Below are positions 5,468 to 11,560 of a DNA stretch of 23,620 nucleotides, piece by piece; the first letter of the stretch is position 1; every line of letters begins with the position of its first letter. Source of the stretch: a virus; the IMG/VR virus record IMGVR_UViG_3300005581_000136, positions 1 through 23,620 of that record. One strand, written 5' to 3'. The notes under the pieces were generated by a model that ran no database searches, had not been told where the DNA came from, and saw only the letters and a list, made by a program, of their open reading frames with translations. The position numbers and the translations under genes are program-made.

Positions 5468-5623
5468 ATGGCTACCAAACCCGGACTCTACGCTAATATC
5501 CACGCCAAGCGCGAGCGCATCAAAGAAGGCTCTGGCGAAAAGATGAGGAAGCCTGGCTCGCCCGGCGCGCCGACCAAAAAAGACTTTGTGCAGTCGGCCA
5601 AGACGGCCAAGAAGGGTAAGTAA
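5468..5623 (+). CDS. Small basic conserved phage protein, 51 aa
   Basis: The product starts MATKPGLYANIHAKRERIKE, runs through GSGEKMRKPGSPGAPTKKDF and ends in a Lys/Ala tail (QSAKTAKKGK). It is mostly basic and probably disordered. I recall close relatives as tiny conserved genes next to terminase or portal genes in metagenomic phages, function unknown. The ATG lies 2 bases after the stop of the 86-aa gene, and the stop shares its last base with the next ATG (TAATG). It was recognised from the frame, the packing and the familiar N-terminus. Confidence 0.75.
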   Translation: MATKPGLYANIHAKRERIKEGSGEKMRKPGSPGAPTKKDFVQSAKTAKKGK

Positions 5624-5760
5624 TGCCACTCGTCAAGTCCAAATCACCCGAAGCCTTCCGCAAAAACGTAAAGGCTGAAGTCAAAGCAGGCAAGCCGGTC
5701 AAGCAGGCCGTTGCCATTGCATACGCTGTTAAACGCGCCGCACCGAAAGGCAAGAAATGA
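5623..5760 (+). CDS. Small basic conserved phage protein, 45 aa
   Basis: The product starts MPLVKSKSPEAFRKNVKAEV, continues KAGKPVKQAVAIAYAVKR and ends in a Lys-rich tail. One amphipathic helix is likely in the middle. The 'MPLVKSKSPEAF...EV.AGKP.KQAVAIAY..KR' pattern is familiar as a common tiny protein of many tailed phages with no assigned function. It starts on the stop of the previous gene (1-base overlap) and ends with an ATGA overlap to the next, so all four small genes look translated as one unit. Confidence 0.8.
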   Translation: MPLVKSKSPEAFRKNVKAEVKAGKPVKQAVAIAYAVKRAAPKGKK

Positions 5761-5942
5761 ACAAGACCCTCGCACCCATCAGCAAACTTAACGCCTGTGA
5801 GCCAAAGATTACTGGCGGCGGGATGCCTGACCGCAATAAGGAGACGTACTCCAAGATGCCGGGCATGGGCTGTCACGGCAGCATCCCGTCGGGCACCAAC
5901 GTTAAGGCCACGGTTGCTAAGGTTCTGAGCAAGATCAAGTAA
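5757..5942 (+). CDS. Hypothetical small phage protein, 61 aa
   Basis: Not recognised. The 61-residue protein begins MNKTLAPISKLNACEPKITG, then GGGMPDRNKETYSKMPGMGC and a C-terminal helix (NVKATVAKVLSKIK). It has two cysteines (residues 14 and 39) and is basic. It is the last of four tiny genes before the portal, joined by an ATGA overlap to the gene before it and 2 bases from the portal start. Its steady place suggests a role in virion assembly or DNA packaging, but this is only context. Confidence 0.7.
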   Translation: MNKTLAPISKLNACEPKITGGGMPDRNKETYSKMPGMGCHGSIPSGTNVKATVAKVLSKIK

Positions 5943-5944
5943 TC

Positions 5945-8089
5945 ATGGACTACACAGGAATCGCCGCTGCTGGAGCGGTCAGCGAGGGCGGCTCGGCCAA
6001 GGACAAGAGCGACTCTGAGGTGCTCTCGACGGCCAGATCCCGCCTCGACATGGCGATTTCTGCGCTGTCTGAGTCGCGTGAGGACGAGCTGGACGACTTG
6101 CGGTTCTACGCCGGCTCGCCCGACAATCACTGGCAATGGCCTGCCGACGTGCTGGCGACCCGCGGCGCGGTGCAGGGCCAGACGATCAACGCCAGGCCGT
6201 GCCTGACGATCAACAAGCTGCCACAGCACGTCCATCAGGTCACCAACGAGCAGCGGCAGAACAGGCCGCAGCCCAAGGTTATTCCGGCAGACGACGGCGC
6301 TGACGTTGAGGTGGCCGAGATTTTTAACGGCATGATCCGGCACATCGAGTACATCTCGGACGCCGACGTGGCCTACGACACGGCCTGCGAGAACCAAGTG
6401 TCCTACGGCGAGGGCTACGCTCGCATCCTGACCGAGTACTGCGACGACAACACGTTCGATCAGGACATCAAGATCGGGCGCATCCGCAACTCGTTTAGCG
6501 TCTACATGGACCCGCTGATCCAAGACCCGTGCGGCTCTGACGCCCGCTGGTGCTTCATCACTGAGGACATTCCCAAGGACGAGTACGAGCGCCAGTACCC
6601 AGACGCTGCACCCATCACCACGCTGCAAACGCTGGGCGTGGGCGACCAAGGCTTTAGCCAGTGGATGAACGAAAATACGGTGCGTATCGCCGAGTATTTC
6701 TACATCGAAAACACCAAAGAAACGCTCAACCTGTACCCCGGCAACGCCACGGCGTTTAGCGGCACGCCCGAGGACAAGATGATGCGCGCGCAGTTTGGCA
6801 AGCCCCTGCGCTCGCGCCCGTCTGACCGCAAGAAGGTCAAGTGGCTCAAGATCAACGGCTACGAGGTGCTGGAGCGGTCCGACTGGGCCGGCGCTCACAT
6901 CCCAGTGATCCGCTGCGTAGGTAACGAGTTCGAGGTTGAGGGGCGGCTGTACGTCAGCGGCCTCGTGCGTAACGCCAAAGACGCGCAGCGCATGTACAAC
7001 TACTGGACCAGCCAAGAAGCCGAGATGCTGGCGCTGGCCCCCAAGGCACCGTTCATCGGCTACGGCGGGCAGTTCGAAGGGTACGAGATGCAGTGGAAGA
7101 CTGCAAACACCCAGAACTGGCCCTATTTGGAAGTCAACCCAGACGTTACAGACGGCCAAGGCGCCGTTTTGCCGCTGCCCCAGCGTGCAGCCCCACCGCT
7201 GCCCCAGACCGGCCTCATACAGGCCAAAATGGGTGCTGCTGACGACATCAAGAGCGTCACCGGGCAGTACAACGCAGCCTTGGGCCAGACATCGAACGAG
7301 CGGTCGGGCAGGGCTATTTTGGCTCGGCAGAAAGAGTCGGACACCGGCACCTACCATTACGTTGACAACTACGCCCGGTTCATCCGCTACATCGGCCGTC
7401 AGTTGATCGACCTGATCCCAAAAATCTACGACACGCAGCGCATCGCCCGGATCGTCGGCGAGGACGGCGAGTCCAAGATGATCAAGATCAACCCGATGCA
7501 GCCCGAGCCGGTCAAGAAAATCCGCAACGAGCAGGGCATCGTGGTGGACAAAATCTACAACCCCGGCGTCGGCAAGTACGACGTGATGGTCATTACCGGG
7601 CCCGGCTTTGCCACCAAGCGTCAGGAGTCGCTGGAGGCGATGGCCCAACTGCTGCAAGGCAACCCGGACCTCTGGCGCGTGGCCGGCGACCTGTTTGTCA
7701 AGAACATGGACTGGCCGGGCGCTCAGGAAATGTCTCAGCGGTTTGCCAAGGTTATCGACCCGGCGATCATTGGCGACGATGAGGACAATCCGGCGCTGGC
7801 TGCGGCCAAGCAGCAGATGGAGGCCATGAATCAAGAGATGCAGCAGATGGCCGGGATGCTTCAGAACGTGCAGAAATCGATGGAAGCCCGCGATCTGTCG
7901 ATCAAGGAGTTTGAGGCCGAGATCAAGGCGTACCAGGCTGAGACGCAGCGCATCAGCGCGGTGCAGGCCGGCATGTCCGAGCAGCAGATTCAGGACATCG
8001 CTATGGGCGTCGTGGCGGCTGCGATGGAGAGCAACAACCTGAACTCGCAGATGCCGGAGATGATGCCTGAGCAAGGAGTCCCGCAATGA
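5945..8089 (+). CDS. P22-type portal protein
   Basis: 714 aa, the size of the P22 portal family (P22 gp1 is 725). The N-terminal part fits the family: ARSRLDMAISALSESREDELDDLRFYAG (30-57), NARPCLTINKLPQHVHQVTNEQRQNRP (82-108), then YGEGYARILTEY (154-165) and FSVYMDP (184-190). The stem and wing region holds VTGQYNAALGQTSNERSGRAI. The C-terminal ~110 residues are a Gln/Met-rich coiled coil (about 600-690), matching the helical barrel seen in P22 portals. Twelve copies form the vertex through which terminase drives DNA. Start 2 bases after the small-gene cluster; end overlaps the next gene by 4 bases. Confidence 0.93.
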   Translation: MDYTGIAAAGAVSEGGSAKDKSDSEVLSTARSRLDMAISALSESREDELDDLRFYAGSPDNHWQWPADVLATRGAVQGQTINARPCLTINKLPQHVHQVTNEQRQNRPQPKVIPADDGADVEVAEIFNGMIRHIEYISDADVAYDTACENQVSYGEGYARILTEYCDDNTFDQDIKIGRIRNSFSVYMDPLIQDPCGSDARWCFITEDIPKDEYERQYPDAAPITTLQTLGVGDQGFSQWMNENTVRIAEYFYIENTKETLNLYPGNATAFSGTPEDKMMRAQFGKPLRSRPSDRKKVKWLKINGYEVLERSDWAGAHIPVIRCVGNEFEVEGRLYVSGLVRNAKDAQRMYNYWTSQEAEMLALAPKAPFIGYGGQFEGYEMQWKTANTQNWPYLEVNPDVTDGQGAVLPLPQRAAPPLPQTGLIQAKMGAADDIKSVTGQYNAALGQTSNERSGRAILARQKESDTGTYHYVDNYARFIRYIGRQLIDLIPKIYDTQRIARIVGEDGESKMIKINPMQPEPVKKIRNEQGIVVDKIYNPGVGKYDVMVITGPGFATKRQESLEAMAQLLQGNPDLWRVAGDLFVKNMDWPGAQEMSQRFAKVIDPAIIGDDEDNPALAAAKQQMEAMNQEMQQMAGMLQNVQKSMEARDLSIKEFEAEIKAYQAETQRISAVQAGMSEQQIQDIAMGVVAAAMESNNLNSQMPEMMPEQGVPQ

Positions 8090-8451
8090 GCACCGCAGCA
8101 GACTTCATGGGCCTCTTGTTCTTGGCCCGCGACGTAGCCCATTCGGTGCATCTGAACACGCGCAGCTACTCCAAGCATGTGGCGCTCAACACCTTTTACG
8201 ACACCATCATCGACCACGCTGATGCGTTTGCCGAGGCGTACCAAGGGCGTCACGGGCTGATCGGGCCGATTACCCTACACTCGGCCAAAAAGACGACCAA
8301 CATCACCGAGTTCCTTGAGGCATCGCTGGCCGAAATTGAGGAAATGCGCTACAAGGTGGCGAAAAAAGAAGACACCTCGTTGCAGCAGTTGATCGACAAC
8401 ATTGTCGAGTTGTACCTGACCACTCTGTACAAACTCAAGTTTCTGGCATGA
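8086..8451 (+). CDS. Short Dps/ferritin-like protein (DUF5856-like), 121 aa
   Basis: The protein is all-helical: MSTAADFMGLLFLARDVAHS, a helix with FYDTIIDHADAFAEAYQG, and two C-terminal helices from NITEFLEASL to TTLYKLKFL. I relate it to a family of phage proteins known as DUF5856. The order H19, H31, N35, D46, E50 has the same spacing as the ferroxidase ligands of bacterial Dps proteins (His-12-His-4-Asp-11-Asp-4-Glu), with Asn in place of the first Asp. Dps proteins store iron and bind or protect DNA. At 121 aa it is shorter than Dps (about 165). It is joined to the portal and to the first tail gene by ATGA overlaps. Iron oxidation is not shown; a structural role is possible. Confidence 0.7.
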   Translation: MSTAADFMGLLFLARDVAHSVHLNTRSYSKHVALNTFYDTIIDHADAFAEAYQGRHGLIGPITLHSAKKTTNITEFLEASLAEIEEMRYKVAKKEDTSLQQLIDNIVELYLTTLYKLKFLA

Positions 8452-8711
8452 CTATTGTTGTTACCCACACCACACCGGCAGACGGCACGTTCAGTGCCGC
8501 AGGCGCTGCTGCGTGGAACGCAGACCACGCTTTAACGGGCATTGTGGCCGTGGCAAACGGCGGCACAGGAACGGCAACACCGTCATTGGTAGCCGGCACC
8601 AATGTGACCATTACAGGCTCTTTCCCAAACCAGACCATCAACGCTTCTGGTGGTGGCGGTGGCTCTTCACCCATCCCTAAACTACAATCTTGGTCTATTG
8701 GAGCAATGTAA
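8448..8711 (+). CDS. Short tail-fibre-like protein, 87 aa
   Basis: Starts in an ATGA overlap with the Dps-like gene. The protein has MTIVVTHTTPADGTFSAAGA, then AVANGGTGTATPSLVAGTNV and a Gly/Ser stretch (INASGGGGGSSP) near the end. The GGTG...TPSLVAGTNVTITG pattern is common in fibre shafts of phages, and GGTG units recur in the fibres at 18930 and 21300. It may be a short fibre segment, a remnant of a longer fibre, or an adaptor. It opens the AT-richer tail cassette. Confidence 0.7.
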   Translation: MTIVVTHTTPADGTFSAAGAAAWNADHALTGIVAVANGGTGTATPSLVAGTNVTITGSFPNQTINASGGGGGSSPIPKLQSWSIGAM

Positions 8712-9155
8712 ATGGCACAAAACACAAACCCTATTTTTCCGCTAATCCCTGTCAATACTTGGGTTAGCGGCACGGCTGCAACAGCAGGAACACCGGGTCT
8801 TACCGCCAACACAACCACCGACCTGACCGCAGGCACGATCTACGGCCCTATTGAAACGGCTGGTGCTGTAGAAGGCTCACGGCTGGACTTCATCAAGGTC
8901 AGGTCACTTGGCACTAATGTGGCGACTGTTATTCGCATTTGGATCAACAACGGTTCTGTAACGACAACAGCAGCTAACAACACGCTGTATCTTGAGCGCA
9001 CACTGTCAGCAACAACGGTATCGCAAACAGCAGAACAGCCCGACATCATCTTGCCTTTAAACATCAGTTTGGCGGCAGGTTACCGTGTCTACGCTACGTT
9101 TGGCACAGCGGTAGCGGCAGGTTTCCACCTGACTGCTATTGGCGGAGATTACTGA
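8712..9155 (+). CDS. Hypothetical phage structural protein, 147 aa
   Basis: The ATG abuts the stop of the previous gene; TTGGAG lies about 8 bases before it. The product is rich in Thr, Ala and Val, poor in charges, and looks all-beta: LTANTTTDLTAGTIYGPIET, then DFIKVRSLGTNVATVIRIWI, NTLYLERTLSATTVSQTAEQ, and AAGYRVYATFGTAVAAGFHL. This resembles the jelly-roll-type small structural proteins found near phage fibres, but no family is recognised. It shares one base with the next gene (TGATG). A virion role is likely from context. Confidence 0.65.
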   Translation: MAQNTNPIFPLIPVNTWVSGTAATAGTPGLTANTTTDLTAGTIYGPIETAGAVEGSRLDFIKVRSLGTNVATVIRIWINNGSVTTTAANNTLYLERTLSATTVSQTAEQPDIILPLNISLAAGYRVYATFGTAVAAGFHLTAIGGDY

Positions 9156-10300
9156 TGTTTACGGGGTTCGCATCCGAAAACACACCAGCAATACAGGTGT
9201 GGAATTTTTTTAGGACATTTGCGTCAGCATCGGCACCCAGATCGGTTTCGCTGCCAGATGACTGCGCCCCAATTCAAGTATTTAAAACCGGCGCAACGAC
9301 AACGGCCATAGAAGTGTATCTTCCTGCAAGCGCCCCAGAAGGAAAACAGATCACAATTGTAAACTCGCGATTTGCTTCTAGTAATCAAAGTCTTTCCATT
9401 AGATCATCAGACGTAAACGGTGCTGGTACGGCTTCTGGTTTAACTACCCTTGGCCCCGGCGGGTATTTAGTCCTTACATATTCAAAAGATTTTATAAGTT
9501 TTGGAACTAGTACTGGACTCAGTGCTTCTGGTTGGATTTCGTTAAATTGCAGCAGCTCAACAGCCGCTAACTACGGCTCTATTACTATTGGCGAAGGCAA
9601 TTCGGCATCAGGAACTCTATCGGCAGCAATTGGTGGAAATTCAAATACAGCATCTAGTACTTATAGCGGGGTTTTTGGTGGTCAATCTAATTCAGCATCT
9701 TCAACTTACAGCGTAGCTGTTGGCGGCGCATCTAATACTGCATCAAGCTCTTTCGCTGGCGTCTATGCTGGAAATGCAAATACAGCAAATAGTAGTTATT
9801 CCACTGTAGTTGGTGGTGGTTACGGCACGACAAGATCAATAACTGGAAACTTTGTCACGCCTGCAAGTGACACGCCTATTGCTTCATCAGCGGGGCGGCA
9901 GCAACTTGCAACATTGTTACTTGGTCGACAAACTACAGATGCGACTGCAACTGTATTAACAAGCAACGTATCTGCCGCATCTACAACCAACCAAGTCATC
10001 TTACCCAACAACAGTGCCTACACATTCCAAGGCACTTGCATCGCCAACGTAACTGGTGGCAGCACTACATCAGGCTGGAAATTTGAAGGCGTAATTAAGC
10101 GCGGCGCTAACGCTGCGTCGACTGCTCTTGTGGCCGCAGTTACGCCAACTGTTATTGCCCAAGATGTTGCCGCTGCTACTTGGGTTTTGGCAATTACTGC
10201 TGACACAACAAACGGCGGTATTGCTGTGACTGTCACCGGCGCAGCGGCGACCACAATCCGCTGGGTAGCAAAAATTGACACTACTGAGGTGACCTTCTAA
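9155..10300 (+). CDS. Tail fibre/adhesin with YadA-like repeats, 381 aa
   Basis: N-terminal beta-type domain (about 1-140), then five tandem 15-residue repeats (146-220) of the form GxSNTASSTYSxVxG, then a C-terminal domain (about 225-381). The repeats resemble the left-handed beta-roll of trimeric adhesins (YadA head repeats), so a trimeric fibre is likely. The C-terminal part (VILPNNSAYTFQGTCIANVT... to VAKIDTTEVTF) resembles C-terminal domains of other phage fibres. It is more AT-rich than the head genes. One-base overlaps on both sides couple it to its neighbours. Receptor binding is the probable role. Confidence 0.75.
   Translation: MFTGFASENTPAIQVWNFFRTFASASAPRSVSLPDDCAPIQVFKTGATTTAIEVYLPASAPEGKQITIVNSRFASSNQSLSIRSSDVNGAGTASGLTTLGPGGYLVLTYSKDFISFGTSTGLSASGWISLNCSSSTAANYGSITIGEGNSASGTLSAAIGGNSNTASSTYSGVFGGQSNSASSTYSVAVGGASNTASSSFAGVYAGNANTANSSYSTVVGGGYGTTRSITGNFVTPASDTPIASSAGRQQLATLLLGRQTTDATATVLTSNVSAASTTNQVILPNNSAYTFQGTCIANVTGGSTTSGWKFEGVIKRGANAASTALVAAVTPTVIAQDVAAATWVLAITADTTNGGIAVTVTGAAATTIRWVAKIDTTEVTF
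9590..9814 (+). repeat. Five tandem 45-bp coding repeats (15 aa each)
   Basis: Units start at residues 146, 161, 176, 191 and 206 of the fibre. All follow G-x-x-N-(S/T)-A-x-(S/G)-(S/T)-aromatic-S/A-x-hydrophobic-x-(G/A). DNA copies have diverged at third positions, so the array is not recent, but it can still change length by slippage or recombination. Confidence 0.75.
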
Positions 10301-10563
10301 TGGCTCTGAAAATCTCCATCCAAAACAGTAACGTAGGCGTACCGTTTACGGAGGCTTACGCCCGTATCACCAACATTTTTGGCAACAAAGATCAGGTGCA
10401 GTACCAAGTCAGTGTCAGCGCCAATGCAGATGCCCGACAAGCAAACGCGCAGGAAGTGGCGTCACATGCCTTCTATTGCGCTACCCCGCAGGGCAACTTG
10501 ATGGACGGCCTGTACGCTGATCTGAAGCTGCAAGCTGGTTTTGAGAATGCAGAAGACTGCTGA
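10300..10563 (+). CDS. Hypothetical phage structural protein, 87 aa
   Basis: The start codon shares a base with the stop of the fibre gene (TAATG). The product begins MALKISIQNSNVGVPFTEAY and continues with QVQYQVSVSANADARQANAQ and FYCATPQGNLMDGLYADLKL. A small mixed alpha/beta protein is likely; no membrane segment is seen. The pattern (a short protein between fibre genes with 'PFTEAYARI...Y.V.V....AR...') is one I have a faint memory of from other phage tail regions, with no function. One-base overlap with the next frame. Confidence 0.65.
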   Translation: MALKISIQNSNVGVPFTEAYARITNIFGNKDQVQYQVSVSANADARQANAQEVASHAFYCATPQGNLMDGLYADLKLQAGFENAEDC

Positions 10564-10631
10564 TGGTCAAAGCACAAGCGCTAAAATTTGGGTTGAAAAT
10601 ACGCCAAAAACCGGCGAAAATTGACCTATGA
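10563..10631 (+). CDS. Possible 22-aa basic peptide in the tail operon
   Basis: A 22-codon frame starts on the stop of the previous gene (TGATG) and ends in an ATGA overlap with the next. The product begins MVKAQALKFGLKIRQK and is basic. Its main support is the exact one- and four-base junctions on both sides, the same type seen through the whole cassette. It could also be a spacer that keeps ribosomes running. No family recognised. Confidence 0.4.
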   Translation: MVKAQALKFGLKIRQKPAKIDL

Positions 10632-10747
10632 GCGGCCCTTTTTTTGGCGGAAATTTTTTTGCTGGTGGCTTCTTTGCCGGCATTGTGCAAGCAACTGAGC
10701 AACTTTTGATCAAGTTGCGGTCATTCACTGAACGTAGGAGATTTTAA
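10628..10747 (+). CDS. Tiny Phe/Gly-rich protein, 39 aa
   Basis: The product begins MSGPFFGGNFFAGGFFAG, with three FF pairs separated by Gly/Ala, then a short helix with a basic end (IVQATEQLLIKLRSFTERRR). I recall similar 'GPFF.GGFF.GGFF' mini-proteins in other phage tail regions without assigned function. The first half is hydrophobic but Gly-rich, so it may insert in a membrane or pack against a virion protein. It is joined by ATGA to the frame before and TAATG to the gene after. Confidence 0.6.
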   Translation: MSGPFFGGNFFAGGFFAGIVQATEQLLIKLRSFTERRRF

Positions 10748-11052
10748 TGGCGATCAACCTCAAAGCAATCACGTCAGTGATGGGCTACCAGCAGATCACA
10801 AGTCTTAGCTCGGCAACTCGACTGACAGTCCCTCAACGTGACTTAAACGGCCTGGTAGGCACGCCCCGCATTGCTATCATCACCCCTGAAACGCAAAATG
10901 TGCGCTGGCGCGATGACAACGTAGCCCCCACGGCTTCGGTTGGAATGCCGCTGGCCGCTGGCGTCACTTTGCAGTACGATGGTGACCTGTCTCAGATTCA
11001 GTTCATTGAGCAAACTGCTGGGGCCAAGCTCAACATTACCTATTACTCTTGA
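10747..11052 (+). CDS. Hypothetical phage structural protein, 101 aa
   Basis: Starts on the stop of the previous gene (TAATG) with AGGAG 6 bases before the ATG. The product begins MAINLKAITSVMGYQQITSL and continues with RLTVPQRDLNGLVGTPRIAI, NVRWRDDNVAPTASVGMPLA and IQFIEQTAGAKLNITYYS. A small beta sandwich is likely. The middle part (VRWRDDG.APTAS.GMPL..G..L.Y.GDLS.I.FI) is a pattern I recall from phage structural proteins of unknown function. It is the last of the tightly coupled run that starts at the portal. Confidence 0.7.
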   Translation: MAINLKAITSVMGYQQITSLSSATRLTVPQRDLNGLVGTPRIAIITPETQNVRWRDDNVAPTASVGMPLAAGVTLQYDGDLSQIQFIEQTAGAKLNITYYS

Positions 11053-11062
11053 CGAGGTCATC

Positions 11063-11551
11063 ATGCAAATTTCCAATGACACCCCGGCGCTGAACTACGT
11101 TGAGTACTTCACCAAGCAGTTGCCTATTGACCTAGCTACGATGGCCGCGCTGCGTGACGAACTGGCCGTGCGCCAAGGCGCCTTGTCGGCTGCTCAAGAC
11201 GCAATCAAAGACCGCGATGCGGCCAAACGCGAGCTAGAAGCCGCTAAGGCAGAAGCTGCAAGCATCAAAGTTGACGCAAAAGCTGACCGTGATGCGGCTG
11301 CACAGGCGCTGGCCGAAGCTCAAGCAAACGCCAGCAAACTGAACAACGACGCGCTGGCAACATCAAAAGACACTGCCGCCCGCGAAAAAACAGTGGCAAC
11401 GCGTGAAAAACAAGTTGCAACGGCTGAAGCTGCGCTAACCAAAGACCAAGAACAACTGGCTCAGCAACAAGCCACGCTGGTTGCTGACCAAGCCGCACTT
11501 GAGGCTCGCGTCAAAGCGTTCCAAGACAAAGTAGCTGCAATCAGCATCTAA
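11063..11551 (+). CDS. Alanine-rich coiled-coil phage protein, 162 aa
   Basis: Start at the ATG giving MQISNDTPALNYVEYFTKQL, after GAGG at 6 bases; longer versions would run into the previous gene. Residues 1-35 are mixed. From about 36 to 155 the sequence is a long Ala/Lys/Glu/Gln heptad-type coil (AKRELEAAKAEAASIKVDAK and EKTVATREKQVATAEAALTK). It probably forms a rod or trimer. It lies between a small structural gene and the tailspike, so it may be a fibre rod, a spike adaptor or an assembly chaperone. No family recognised. Confidence 0.7.
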   Translation: MQISNDTPALNYVEYFTKQLPIDLATMAALRDELAVRQGALSAAQDAIKDRDAAKRELEAAKAEAASIKVDAKADRDAAAQALAEAQANASKLNNDALATSKDTAAREKTVATREKQVATAEAALTKDQEQLAQQQATLVADQAALEARVKAFQDKVAAISI

Positions 11552-11560
11552 GGATTTAAC

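Noticed and set aside
4550-5629. Minus-strand frame of about 359 codons opposite terL and two small genes
   Set aside because: The sense genes are well supported and packed without gaps; the antisense product shows no domain or ribosome site.
5873-8086. Minus-strand frame of about 737 codons opposite the portal gene
   Set aside because: It is an antisense shadow caused by the high-GC codon bias of the portal gene. It has a Leu/Val/His-rich composition, no ribosome site and no recognisable domain, while the sense strand is a clear portal.
9590-9814. CRISPR-like spaced repeats
   Set aside because: The periodicity is 45 bases with no spacers, in frame within a fibre gene, and the copies differ at third positions.
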